Shown: positions 34,494 to 45,415, counted from the stretch's first letter. The stretch: DNA of 64,000 nt from Streptomyces koelreuteriae (GCF_018604545.1 NZ_CP075896.1:3286001-3350000), one strand, 5' to 3'. Notes: generated by a model from the sequence alone, not told the origin. Program-made: numbers and translations.

Positions 34494-35282
34494 ATGCCCA
34501 TCGACCGCAGCCGAGACCACGCCGGACCGGGAGCCGCGACCACCGTCGCCGCCCACCGCGCGCGGCGACGGCTGCGCGCCGACCGGGCCAGGCAACTGGC
34601 GGACCTGCTCCGCCAGCAGACGCTCACCGGCGCCTTCCCCGACGGCACCCTGCCCCACGAGTCGACCCTCGCCGCCGACTACGGCGCCGGCCGCAACACG
34701 GTCCGCGAGGCGCTCGACCTGCTGCGGGCCGAGGGCCTCGTGGAACGCCGGCCCGGCGTCGGCACCGTGGTCGTGGCCCACAAGTACCCCCACGGCCTCG
34801 ACCGCCTGATGGGCCTCGCGGAAACCCTCCGCGAACACGGCCGGGTCACCAACGAGGTCCGCACCATGGGCCCCGCCCCGGCGCCCGCGCCGGTCGCCGA
34901 ACGCCTCCACCTCGCGCCCGGCACCGACGTCCTCTACATCGAACGCCTGCGCCGTCTGAACGGCCTCCCCCTGTCCCTCGACCTCACCTACATCCCGCTC
35001 GACATCGGCACCGAACTGCTCGGCGCCGACCTGGAGAACACCGACGTCTTCCGCCTCCTGGAGGCCGTCACCGGCCAGCCCCTCGGCCACGCCGAGATCA
35101 CCCTGGAAGCGGTCAGCGCGGACACCCACTCGGCCGCCGTGCTCGAGGCCCCGCGCGGCGCCGCCGTTCTCATGCTGGAACGCCTCACCCACCTCGCGGA
35201 CGGCCGCCCGGTCGACCTGGAGTTCATCCGATTCCGCGGCGACCGCATCACCATGAGCGGCCTGCTGCACCGGTCTCGGTGA
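34494..35282 (+). CDS. GntR/HutC-family regulator with UTRA domain
   Basis: A 262-residue regulator: winged helix at about residues 30-95 (LPHESTLAADYGAGRNTVREALDLLRAEGLVERRPGVGT), then a UTRA ligand-binding domain from about 110 to the end (TDVLYIERLRRLNGLPLSLDLTY; VDLEFIRFRGDRITMSG). HutC-type regulators sense small metabolites and usually control the adjacent pathway. The start is uncertain between ATG 34494 and ATG 34482. It precedes, in the same direction, the ferredoxin-ABC-flavoprotein operon and is its likely regulator. Confidence 0.85.
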   Translation: MPIDRSRDHAGPGAATTVAAHRARRRLRADRARQLADLLRQQTLTGAFPDGTLPHESTLAADYGAGRNTVREALDLLRAEGLVERRPGVGTVVVAHKYPHGLDRLMGLAETLREHGRVTNEVRTMGPAPAPAPVAERLHLAPGTDVLYIERLRRLNGLPLSLDLTYIPLDIGTELLGADLENTDVFRLLEAVTGQPLGHAEITLEAVSADTHSAAVLEAPRGAAVLMLERLTHLADGRPVDLEFIRFRGDRITMSGLLHRSR

Positions 35283-35315
35283 CCACACCGCTCGCGCAGA
35301 TTCCTGGAGACAGCC

Positions 35316-35543
35316 ATGCCCTTGGTGCCCCAGCGGGCCGACGTGCCCGTGACCATCGACGAGTCGAAGTGCATCGACGGCTGCACGCTCTGTGTGGACA
35401 TGTGCCCGCTGGACTCCCTCGCCATCGACGAGAGCAACGGCAAGGCGTACATGCATGTCGACGAGTGCTGGTACTGCGGTCCGTGCGCGGCCCGATGCCC
35501 CACCGGAGCCGTCACGGTCAACATGCCCTATCTGCTCCGGTGA
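35316..35543 (+). CDS. AprB-like dicluster [4Fe-4S] ferredoxin
   Basis: A 75-residue ferredoxin with two complete cluster motifs: C19, C23, C26, C30 (CIDGCTLCVDMCP, with a three-residue first gap) and C51, C54, C57, C61 (CWYCGPCAARCPTGA). The CW-x-C start of the second motif matches the ferredoxin part of adenylylsulfate reductase beta subunits (AprB), which wire the flavoprotein AprA. The AprB tail is absent. GGAGA lies before ATG 35316. Its presence in an operon with an AprA-like flavoprotein suggests it is that enzyme's electron donor subunit. Confidence 0.88.
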   Translation: MPLVPQRADVPVTIDESKCIDGCTLCVDMCPLDSLAIDESNGKAYMHVDECWYCGPCAARCPTGAVTVNMPYLLR

Positions 35544-35558
35544 GAGGCCCCAACCGTC

Positions 35559-36905
35559 ATGAAACGCACAGCAGTCGCGGTATCCGCCGTCGTCCTCCTG
35601 CTCCCGCTCAGCGCCTGCGGCGGTGACGCCGAGGCCGGCAGCGGCTCCACGGTCACCGTCACCGTCGGCTACCAGTCCAGGACGATCAACACCGTCACGG
35701 CGGGCACCCTGCTCCGCTCCTTCGGCTACTTCGAGAAGCAGCTCAACGCCCGCCATGACGGCATCACGTACAAGGTGAACTGGCAGGACTACGCCACCGG
35801 CGCCCCCATCACCGCCCAGATGACCGCCGGGAAGATCGACATCGGCTCGATGGGCGACTTCCCGCTGCTCATCAACGCCGCCCGCGGCAAGCAGCTGAGC
35901 AGCCCCACCCGCCTGGTCTCGGTCACCGGCTACAACCTCCGCGGCGGCCTCAACACCATCGTCACCGCGCCCGGTTCCAAGCTCGCCACCCTCAAGGACC
36001 TCAAGGGCAAGAAGGTCTCCACGAGCGTCGGCTCGGCCGCCGACGGCACCCTCGTACGGGCCCTGCAGCGCGCCGGCATCGACGCGAACAGCGACATCGA
36101 GAAGCTCAACCAGCAGCCCTCCGTCGGCGCCTCGGCCCTCACCGCGGGCAGCGCGGACGCCCTGTCCCAGTTCGTCGCCTGGCCAGGCCTGCTCGCCTAC
36201 CAGGGCAAGGCCAAGGCCCTGTACGACGGGGCCCGGCTGAATCTGCCCACCTTCCACGGCGTCACCGCCCGCGAGGACTTCGCCAAGGAGCGGCCCGCCG
36301 TACTGGACGCCTTCCTGAAGGCGCAGGCGCAGGCGACGGACTATCTGAACGACCACCCGGTGGACGCGGCCGAGAAGGTCGCGAAGGCGACCGGCCTGCC
36401 CGCCGAGGTCGTCTACCTCTACAACGGCGCTCACGGCATCGCCACCTTCGACCCGGCGATCAAGCCCCAGCTCGTCTCCGCCCTGAAGAAGGACGTCTCG
36501 ATCCTCAAGTCGGCGAAACTCACCGGCGATGTGGACGTCGACTCCTTCGTCGACGACCAGTACGTGAAGAAGGCCCTCGGCCAGGGGGCGTACACCAAGC
36601 GGCTCGCCACGAAGCCCGCGCCGGCCGCGAGCGAGGCCTGGCCCAAGGGCGCCTCGAAGACCGTCACCTTCACCTCCCCCTCCCAGCTGCTGAATTACGT
36701 GGCCGGACACCGCGACGATCTCCGCGCCGCCTACGTCCCCGACACCACCACCGGCACCCTGTGGTTCGCCGACAAGGCCGTGTGGGTGGCCGACGGCGAC
36801 AAGCTGCTGCCCTTCGTCGCACCCGAGACCGCGCAGGCCTACATCGCCGGCCACGGCGGGGCGCGGGTCGTCTCCTACGCCGACGCTCTGGAGCGGGCGT
36901 CGTGA
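35559..36905 (+). CDS. ABC substrate-binding lipoprotein with C-terminal NosL-like domain
   Basis: A 448-residue lipoprotein. Lipobox LLPLSAC with C20 acylated; residues about 30-345 form a SsuA/TauA/NMT1-type periplasmic-binding fold (TVTVGYQSRTINTVTAGTL; MTAGKIDIGSMGDFPLLINA). Residues about 366-448 are an added domain resembling NosL (TSPSQLLNYVAGHRDDLRA, AAYVPDTTTGTLWFADKAV, TAQAYIAGHGGARVVSYADA). This copy has no Cys or Met, so copper binding as in true NosL is unlikely. It captures the imported substrate outside the membrane. GTGA overlap with the permease gene follows. Confidence 0.82.
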   Translation: MKRTAVAVSAVVLLLPLSACGGDAEAGSGSTVTVTVGYQSRTINTVTAGTLLRSFGYFEKQLNARHDGITYKVNWQDYATGAPITAQMTAGKIDIGSMGDFPLLINAARGKQLSSPTRLVSVTGYNLRGGLNTIVTAPGSKLATLKDLKGKKVSTSVGSAADGTLVRALQRAGIDANSDIEKLNQQPSVGASALTAGSADALSQFVAWPGLLAYQGKAKALYDGARLNLPTFHGVTAREDFAKERPAVLDAFLKAQAQATDYLNDHPVDAAEKVAKATGLPAEVVYLYNGAHGIATFDPAIKPQLVSALKKDVSILKSAKLTGDVDVDSFVDDQYVKKALGQGAYTKRLATKPAPAASEAWPKGASKTVTFTSPSQLLNYVAGHRDDLRAAYVPDTTTGTLWFADKAVWVADGDKLLPFVAPETAQAYIAGHGGARVVSYADALERAS

Positions 36906-37795
36906 GGCGCTATGCGCTCCGCGTGTTCTCCCTGGCCGTCGCCCTCGGCCTGTGGCAGACGCTGACCAGCCTGAACGTCGACCTGTGGCTGCGCTTCTCG
37001 CAGTTCCCGACGGTCACCGACGTGGCCCGCGCCTTCGCCGCCCGGCTGTCCGGGCCGGACTACTGGACGGATCTCACCGACAGCCTCACCCGGATCCTCA
37101 CGGGCTTTCTGCTGGCCGCCGTCCTGGGCGTCGCCACGGGCGTGCTCGTGGCGCGCTCGCGCCTCGCCGAGGACCTGCTCGGCCCGGTGCTGGAGGTGAT
37201 CCGGCCGATCCCGGCCATCGCGCTCGTCCCCGTCGCGATCCTGCTCTTCCCCTCCAACGAGCAGGGCATCGTCTTCATCACCTGCACCGCCGCGTTCTTC
37301 CCGGTCCTGGTCTCCACCCGGCACGCGGTGCGCGCCCTGACCCCCATGTGGGAGGAGGCGGTGCGCACCATGGGAGGCGGCCGGTGGCGGATTCTCGGCT
37401 CCGTCGTCCTGCCGGGCGCGCTGCCCGGCGTGTTCGGCGGGCTGTCCGTCGGCATCGGCGTGTCCTGGATCTGTGTGATCTCCGCCGAGATGATCTCCGG
37501 CCAGTACGGGGTGGGCTACCGCACCTGGCAGGACTACACCGTCGTCGACTACCCGGGTGTGTTCGTCGGCATGGTCACCATCGGCGTGCTCGGCTGGCTC
37601 ACCTCCACGGCCGTGGAGTTGCTGGGCCGCCGCCTCACCCGCTGGCTGCCCCGCACCGCCTACGTCCCCGGCGCCCGGCCGCCCCGGCCCGCCCGGGCCG
37701 TGAAGCCCACGCCGACCGCACCCGCCGCCGCATCCGGCGGCTCTGTTTCCGGTGGCCCCGCATCCGAGGAGGCACGCGATGAGCACCTCGTCTGA
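36902..37795 (+). CDS. ABC transporter permease, sulfonate/nitrate/taurine type
   Basis: A 297-residue permease with about six membrane segments and the coupling loop EEAVRTMGGGRWRILGSVVLPGALPGVFGGL, which is the EAA motif of the SsuC/TauC/NrtB group. PIPAIALVPVAILLF is also typical. The C-terminal tail from about residue 255 is Pro/Ala-rich. GTG start 36902 overlaps the binding-protein stop; the gene end overlaps the ATPase start by 17 bp. Confidence 0.9.
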   Translation: MRRYALRVFSLAVALGLWQTLTSLNVDLWLRFSQFPTVTDVARAFAARLSGPDYWTDLTDSLTRILTGFLLAAVLGVATGVLVARSRLAEDLLGPVLEVIRPIPAIALVPVAILLFPSNEQGIVFITCTAAFFPVLVSTRHAVRALTPMWEEAVRTMGGGRWRILGSVVLPGALPGVFGGLSVGIGVSWICVISAEMISGQYGVGYRTWQDYTVVDYPGVFVGMVTIGVLGWLTSTAVELLGRRLTRWLPRTAYVPGARPPRPARAVKPTPTAPAAASGGSVSGGPASEEARDEHLV

Positions 37796-38648
37796 CACCG
37801 TCCCGAACACCTCGTCCAAGGCCGTCCCGAACACCTCGTCCAAGGCCGTCCCGAACACCTCGTCCGAGGCCGCCCGGGGCACCTCGCCCGAGGCCGACGG
37901 CAGCGCGACGCCGGTGCGCGGCACCCGGCTCACCCTGTCGGGCGCCTCCCTCGGCCGCCCAGGCGCACCCGCCCTGGACGATGTCGACCTGGACGTCGCC
38001 CCCGGCGAGATCCTCACCGTCGTCGGCCCGTCCGGCTGCGGCAAGTCGACCCTCCTGCGCACCCTGGCCGGGCTGCTGTCGCCGCTCTCCGGGGAGATCA
38101 CCCAGGACGGGCACCCGCTGACCGGCCCCGCTGCCGATCGCGCCCTGGTCTTCCAGGAGGACGCCCTGCTCCCCTGGCGCACCCTGCGCGCCAACGTCGA
38201 ACTGCCCCTCGCCATCCGCCGCGTGTCCCGAGCCGAGCGCCGGGAGCAGGCCCAGGCCTGGTTGGAGCGGGTCGGACTCGGCTCGCAGGCACGGCAGTTG
38301 CCGCACCGGGTATCCGGCGGGCAGCGCCAGCGCGTCCAGCTGGCCCGCGCCCTGGCCGCACGCCCCCGCGCCGTCCTGATGGACGAGCCGTTCGGCGCGC
38401 TCGACGCCCAGACCCGGGCCGGCATGCAGGACCTGCTGGTGGAGGTGCTGCACGGCACGGGCGCGACCGTCGTCTTCGTCACCCATGACGTGGACGAGGC
38501 GCTCTTCCTCGGCGACCGTGTGGCCCTGCTCGGCGCGGGCGGCCTCGTCGCCGTACGGGACGTGCCCCGCCCGCGCGACCGGGGCGCGCACGACGACCCG
38601 GCGCGCGTGGCCCTGCGGCGCGACGTCCTCACCTCGCTCGGTACGTGA
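37779..38648 (+). CDS. ABC transporter ATPase, sulfonate/nitrate/taurine type
   Basis: A 289-residue ATPase: Walker A VVGPSGCGKST, Q-loop VFQEDALLPWRTL, signature RVSGGQRQRVQLARALAARP, Walker B AVLMDEPFGALD and switch VTHDVDEALFL. The SsuB/TauB/NrtD branch is indicated by QEDALLPWRT. The first 45 residues are not part of the fold: they repeat Val-Pro-Asn-Thr-Ser-Ser-Lys-Ala, encoded by 24-bp DNA repeats. Start ATG 37779 with GAGGAGG. The stop overlaps the next possible start (GTGA at 38645). Confidence 0.92.
   Translation: MSTSSDTVPNTSSKAVPNTSSKAVPNTSSEAARGTSPEADGSATPVRGTRLTLSGASLGRPGAPALDDVDLDVAPGEILTVVGPSGCGKSTLLRTLAGLLSPLSGEITQDGHPLTGPAADRALVFQEDALLPWRTLRANVELPLAIRRVSRAERREQAQAWLERVGLGSQARQLPHRVSGGQRQRVQLARALAARPRAVLMDEPFGALDAQTRAGMQDLLVEVLHGTGATVVFVTHDVDEALFLGDRVALLGAGGLVAVRDVPRPRDRGAHDDPARVALRRDVLTSLGT
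37800..37895. repeat. 24-bp tandem repeats at the start of the ABC ATPase gene
   Basis: GTCCCGAACACCTCGTCCAA begins units at 37800, 37824 and 37848; a degenerate fourth is at 37872. Period is a codon multiple. Confidence 0.9.
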
Positions 38649-38659
38649 AAGGCACCCCG

Positions 38660-41479
38660 GTGACCACCTCCGTGAACCCCCCTGCGGACACCTCCCTGGC
38701 AGTCCCGTCCCTCGCCGACGCCGAGGAACTGACCTGCGATGTCCTCGTCATCGGCGGCGGCACCGCCGGCACCATGGCCGCGCTGACCGCCGCCGAGCAC
38801 GGCGCCAACGTGCTGCTGCTGGAGAAGGCCCACGTCCGCCACTCCGGCGCGCTCGCCATGGGCATGGACGGCGTCAACAACGCGGTCATCCCGGGCCGCG
38901 CCGAACCGGACGACTACGTCGCCGAGATCACCCGCGCCAACGACGGCATCGTCGACCAGTCCACCGTCCGCCAGACCGCCACCCGCGGCTTCGGCATGGT
39001 GCAGCGGCTGGAGTCGTACGGCGTGAAGTTCGAGAAGGACGAGCACGGCGACTACGCGGTCCGCCAGGTCCACCGCTCCGGCTCCTATGTGCTGCCGATG
39101 CCGGAGGGCAAGGACGTCAAGAAGGTCCTCTACCGGCAGCTGCGGCGGCGCGAGATGCGGGAGCGGATCCGCATCGAGAACCGGGTGATGCCGGTGCGTG
39201 TCCTCACCGCCGAGGGACGCGCCGTCGGAGCGGCGGGCTTCAACACCCGCACCGGGCAGTTCGTCCAGGTCCGCGCGGGCGCGGTGATCCTCGCGACCGG
39301 CGCCTGCGGCCGCCTCGGTCTGCCCGCCTCCGGCTACCTCTACGGCACCTACGAGAACCCCACCAACGCGGGCGACGGCTACGCCATGGCCTACCACGCG
39401 GGCGCCGAGCTGACCGGCATCGAGTGCTTCCAGATCAACCCGCTGATCAAGGACTACAACGGCCCGGCCTGCGCGTATGTCGCCAACCCCTTCGGCGGCT
39501 ACCAGGTCAACCGGCACGGCGAACGCTTCGTCGACTCCGACTACTGGTCGGGCCAGATGATGGCCGAGTTCGCCGCGGAGGTCGCCTCCGACCGGGGCCC
39601 GGTCTACCTGAAGCTCAGCCACCTCCCCGAGGAGTCGGTCTCGGCCCTGGAGTCGATCCTGCACTCCACCGAACGCCCGACCCGCGGCACCTTCCACTCC
39701 GGGCGCGGCCACGACTACCGCACCCACGACATCGAGATGCACATCTCCGAGATCGGCCTGTGCGGCGGCCACTCCGCCTCCGGCGTCCGGGTGGACGACC
39801 AGGCCCGTACGACCGTGCCCCGGCTGTACGCGGCCGGCGACCTGGCCTGCGTGCCGCACAACTACATGATCGGCGCGTTCGTCTACGGCGACCTCGCGGG
39901 CGCGGACGCGTCCCAGTATGCCCCCTACGAAGGGGAGTTGCCTGCCGAGCAGCTCCGTCAGGCGCACGAGCTGATCTACCGCCCGCTGCGCAACCCCGAC
40001 GGCCCTCCGCAGCCCCAGGTCGAGTACAAGCTGCGCCGCTTCGTGAACGACTACGTGGCCCCGCCGAAGTCCGGTGCCCGGCTGTCGCTCGCCCTGGAGG
40101 CGTTCGAGCGGATGCACGCCGACATCGCCGAGATGGGCGCCAACACCGCGCACGAACTGATGCGCTGCGCGGAGGTCACCTTCATCCGCGACTGCGCGGA
40201 GATGGCCGCCCGTTCCTCCCTGGCCCGCACGGAGTCCCGCTGGGGCCTCTACCACGACCGCCTCGACCACCCCCAGCGTGACGACGCGTCCTGGTTCCAC
40301 CATCTCGATCTGCACAAGTCCCCCTCTGGTGCGATGGAGTTCACGGCCCGTCCCGTGGCTCCCTATCTCGTTCCGGTCGACGGCTTCACCCCCGTCGGAG
40401 GCGAGTCCCGGCTCATCGGCGAGGTCCACGCCGAGGACGTGGCGATGGCGGGGCCACGCGATGTGGCACCGGTGGCCGCCCAGGTGGGAGGAACCGGGGC
40501 CGAGCAGCCGCAGCAGCCCGCACCGTCCTCGCCCCCCGCTCCCGCCCCCGAGCAGTCCTCCGCCCGTCTCCTCGAACTGGTCGCCCTGGCCGACGAGGAG
40601 CCCGAACTCGACGCCCTTCAGCCGTATCTGACCGATCCCGCGCCCGCCGTCCGGCGCGAGGCGGTCGCCGTCCTCACCGAGACGCTGCCGCCCGGAACCG
40701 GCCGCGCCCTCGCCTCCGCCCTGCGCGACAGCGCCGCCGAGGTGCGGGCCGCCGCGGCCGCGTCACTGCGAGAGCTCGTCGAGACGCTCCCGCCCGAGCC
40801 CGATCTGCGCGACGGCCTCGCCGCCGCCCTGGCCGAGCCCGACCCGGTGGTCCGCGCCGCAGCGCTGGACGTCCTGCGTGCCCTGCGCCTCGGGGACGCC
40901 GCCCTGTTCGCGGACTCCGTGACCGATGCCGACATCGCCGTCCGGATCGAGGCCGTACGCGCGCTGGTGTCGGTCGACGCCGCCGAGGAACTGTCCCGCG
41001 CGGCGGTCGCCGACCCGTCCCGTGAGGTCCGGGTGGCGATCGCCAAGGGGCTGGCCACCGTGGGGTCCGAGCGGCTGTCCGGTGCCCTTCCGGCCGACTC
41101 CGATTCCGCCGCCGGCTCGATCGAAGCGGCCCTCACCGATCTCCTCGACGACCCCGACGCCCTGGTGCGTGCGGCGGCCTACGGGGCACTGGGCACCACC
41201 GGCTGTCCGGCGCCCCTCACCCCGCGTGCCGTGGCCGCCCTGGCGGAATCGGCCTGGCAGGTACGGGGCGGAGCGGCCACAGCCCTGTCCGTCGCCGACC
41301 CGGAGGTGGCGGTACCCGCCCTCGCCAAGACCCTCGCGGACGCCAACGCCGATGTCCGCAAGGCCGCGGTCCTGGCCCTGACCCGGCACCGCACCTCCGA
41401 GGAGGCCCGCGCCGCCCTGGCCACGGCGACGACGGACTCCGACGCGGACGTCAGGGCGTACGCGGCACGGGCGCTGTGA
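38660..41479 (+). CDS. AprA/fumarate-reductase-like flavoprotein fused to HEAT repeats
   Basis: A 939-residue protein. Residues about 27-600 are a FAD-dependent oxidoreductase: dinucleotide motif VIGGGTAGTMAALTAAEHGA, HSGALAMGMDGVNN (compare RSGA-x-A-x-G in AprA), the second FAD segment AGAVILATGACGR, and TVPRLYAAGDLACVPHNYM near the end. The pattern fits adenylylsulfate-reductase alpha/fumarate-reductase flavoproteins. After a Pro/Gln/Ala linker (about 600-635), residues 636-939 hold roughly nine helical HEAT-type repeats (AAVRREAVAVL, DPVVRAAALDVLRAL, DVRKAAVLALTRH). GTG 38660 has GAAAGG upstream; GTG 38645 overlaps the ATPase stop and is an alternative. Substrate unknown; the AprB-like ferredoxin and importer are in the same operon. 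Confidence 0.85.
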   Translation: MTTSVNPPADTSLAVPSLADAEELTCDVLVIGGGTAGTMAALTAAEHGANVLLLEKAHVRHSGALAMGMDGVNNAVIPGRAEPDDYVAEITRANDGIVDQSTVRQTATRGFGMVQRLESYGVKFEKDEHGDYAVRQVHRSGSYVLPMPEGKDVKKVLYRQLRRREMRERIRIENRVMPVRVLTAEGRAVGAAGFNTRTGQFVQVRAGAVILATGACGRLGLPASGYLYGTYENPTNAGDGYAMAYHAGAELTGIECFQINPLIKDYNGPACAYVANPFGGYQVNRHGERFVDSDYWSGQMMAEFAAEVASDRGPVYLKLSHLPEESVSALESILHSTERPTRGTFHSGRGHDYRTHDIEMHISEIGLCGGHSASGVRVDDQARTTVPRLYAAGDLACVPHNYMIGAFVYGDLAGADASQYAPYEGELPAEQLRQAHELIYRPLRNPDGPPQPQVEYKLRRFVNDYVAPPKSGARLSLALEAFERMHADIAEMGANTAHELMRCAEVTFIRDCAEMAARSSLARTESRWGLYHDRLDHPQRDDASWFHHLDLHKSPSGAMEFTARPVAPYLVPVDGFTPVGGESRLIGEVHAEDVAMAGPRDVAPVAAQVGGTGAEQPQQPAPSSPPAPAPEQSSARLLELVALADEEPELDALQPYLTDPAPAVRREAVAVLTETLPPGTGRALASALRDSAAEVRAAAAASLRELVETLPPEPDLRDGLAAALAEPDPVVRAAALDVLRALRLGDAALFADSVTDADIAVRIEAVRALVSVDAAEELSRAAVADPSREVRVAIAKGLATVGSERLSGALPADSDSAAGSIEAALTDLLDDPDALVRAAAYGALGTTGCPAPLTPRAVAALAESAWQVRGGAATALSVADPEVAVPALAKTLADANADVRKAAVLALTRHRTSEEARAALATATTDSDADVRAYAARAL

Positions 41480-41547
41480 CCGGGCCGTATCCCGGAGCCA
41501 GGTCCGGGCCCTGTCCCGGAGCTATGTGACCTGGCCGGAGCCCGGCC

Positions 41548-43575
<2,028 letters not shown>

Positions 43576-43663
43576 CGTCCTGTCCCCCGTACGTCGTCCC
43601 TCGACCACTGCCTCCACGATAGGGGTCCCCACCGACAGCCCCGAAGTTATCCACAAGCCGGAC

Positions 43664-43741
43664 CGCCACCCCCTCAAGGCCGAGGGACCACCACCCCCTC
43701 AAGGCCGACGGCCCAGCACCCCGAGAAGGGACGCCGGGCCG
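43664..43741. terminator. Region after nuoN with direct repeat and weak hairpin
   Basis: A 19-bp sequence (CCACCCCCTCAAGGCCGA core) occurs twice, near 43665 and 43690. CGGCCC (43709-43714) can pair with GGGCCG (43736-43741). A possible end of the nuo transcript, weakly supported. Confidence 0.35.
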
Positions 43742-43765
43742 CAGCCTCATCCAGGCAAGCGCGCG

Positions 43766-45415
43766 TCAGCGCACGAACACCCCCGCCTGCCCCGCCAGAT
43801 CCAGGAAGTACTGCGGCGCCACACCGAGCACCAGCGTGACCGCCACACCCACCCCGATCGCCGTCATCGTCAGCGGCGACGGCACGGCCACCGTCGGGCC
43901 CTCCGGCCGCGGCTCGCTGAAGAACATCAGCACGATGACGCGGATGTAGAAGAACGCCGCGATCGCCGAGGAGATCACACCGACCACGACCAGCGGGGCG
44001 GCCCCGCCCTCCGCCGCCGCCTTGAACACGGCGAACTTCCCGGCGAAGCCGGAGGTCAGCGGGATGCCCGCGAAGGCCAGCAGGAACACCGCGAACACGG
44101 CCGCCACCAGCGGCGAGCGCCGGCCGAGCCCCGCCCACTTGGACAGGTGCGTCGCCTCGCCGCCCGCGTCCCTCACGAGCGTGACCACCGCGAAGGCGCC
44201 GATCGTCACGAACGAGTACGCCGCCAGGTAGAAGAGGACCGACGAGACACCGTCCGGCGTGGTGGCGATGACACCCGCGAGGATGAACCCGGCGTGCGCG
44301 ATCGACGAGTACGCCAGCAGCCGCTTGATGTCGGTCTGCGTGATCGCGACGATCGCGCCGCCCAGCATGGTGATGATCGCCACGGCCCACATCACCGGCC
44401 GCCAGTCCCAGCGCAGGCCGGGCAGGACGACGTACAGCACGCGCAGCAGCGCGCCGAACGCCGCCACCTTCGTCGCCGCCGCCATGAATCCGGTCACCGG
44501 CGTCGGCGCGCCCTGGTACACGTCCGGCGTCCACATGTGGAACGGCACCGCGCCCACCTTGAACAGCAGGCCCATCACCAGCAGCGCGGCGCCGATCAGC
44601 AGCAGCGCGTCGTTGCCCATGGTGCCGGCGAGCGCCGGGTTGACGTCCTGCACGGTGCCGTCGACGACCTGCGCGATCGTCGCGTACGACATCGAGCCCG
44701 CGTAGCCGTACAGCAGCGCGATGCCGAACAGGGTGAACGCGGAGGCGAAGGCGCCGAGCAGGAAGTACTTGACCGCCGCCTCCTGCGACATCATCCGCTT
44801 GCGGCGGGCCAGCGCGCACAGCAGGTACAGCGGGAGGGAGAAGACCTCCAGCGCCACGAACAGCGTCAGCAGGTCGTTGGCCGCCGGGAAGATCAGCATG
44901 CCGGCGACGGCGAACAGCAGCAGCGGGAACACCTCGGTGGTGGTGAACCCGGCCTTGACCGCGGCCTTCTCGCTCTCGCTGCCCGGCACGGACGCGGCCT
45001 GCGCGGCGAAGGAGTCGACGCGGTTGCCGTGCGCCTCGGGGTCGAGGCGCCGCTCGGCGAAGGTGAACAGGCCGACCAGGGCCGCCAGCAGGATCGTGCC
45101 CTGGAGGAAGAGGGCCGGTCCGTCGACGGCGATGGCGCCCATCGCCGCGATGCGCGCCTTGGTCGTGCCGTATCCGTCGGCCGCGAGCGCCACGACCGCC
45201 GCGAAGGCGGCCGCGATCGCGACGACGGACACGAACATCTGGACGTAATAGCGGGATTTGCGCGGTACGAACGCCTCGATCAGGATCCCGAGGATCGCCG
45301 CACCGACGATGATCAGGGTGGGGGCGAGCTGCCCGTATTCGATCTTCGGCGCGTCGATCTTCGAGATCGGTTCGGCCGCCGTTGTCCACAGGCTGTGGAC
45401 GGCTGTTGCGCTCAC
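43766..45415 (-). CDS. nuoN: NADH-quinone oxidoreductase subunit N
   Basis: A 549-residue antiporter-like proton-channel subunit of complex I, about 14 helices. QTDIKRLLAYSSIAHAGFILAGV is the conserved broken-helix/lysine region, and PFHMWTPDVYQGAPTPVTGFMAA is diagnostic of the NuoN/M/L family. Longer than the E. coli protein by an insertion near residue 130-160 (EAHGNRVDSFAAQAA). GTG start overlaps the nuoM stop (GTGA). Last gene of the operon. Confidence 0.96.
   Translation of the reverse strand: MSATAVHSLWTTAAEPISKIDAPKIEYGQLAPTLIIVGAAILGILIEAFVPRKSRYYVQMFVSVVAIAAAFAAVVALAADGYGTTKARIAAMGAIAVDGPALFLQGTILLAALVGLFTFAERRLDPEAHGNRVDSFAAQAASVPGSESEKAAVKAGFTTTEVFPLLLFAVAGMLIFPAANDLLTLFVALEVFSLPLYLLCALARRKRMMSQEAAVKYFLLGAFASAFTLFGIALLYGYAGSMSYATIAQVVDGTVQDVNPALAGTMGNDALLLIGAALLVMGLLFKVGAVPFHMWTPDVYQGAPTPVTGFMAAATKVAAFGALLRVLYVVLPGLRWDWRPVMWAVAIITMLGGAIVAITQTDIKRLLAYSSIAHAGFILAGVIATTPDGVSSVLFYLAAYSFVTIGAFAVVTLVRDAGGEATHLSKWAGLGRRSPLVAAVFAVFLLAFAGIPLTSGFAGKFAVFKAAAEGGAAPLVVVGVISSAIAAFFYIRVIVLMFFSEPRPEGPTVAVPSPLTMTAIGVGVAVTLVLGVAPQYFLDLAGQAGVFVR

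Noticed and set aside
32796..36854. A 1352-codon open frame on the minus strand
   Set aside because: It is antisense to fumarylacetoacetase, the M56 peptidase, GntR, ferredoxin and binding-protein genes, each with clear motifs and ribosome binding sites. High GC creates such shadow frames.
36875..40429. A 1184-codon open frame on the minus strand
   Set aside because: Shadow of the permease, ATPase and flavoprotein genes; composition is Arg/Gly/Val-rich with no motif.
43664..43741. Direct repeats after nuoN considered as an attachment site
   Set aside because: No integrase, tRNA or mobile-element gene is near; the repeats are short and C-rich.
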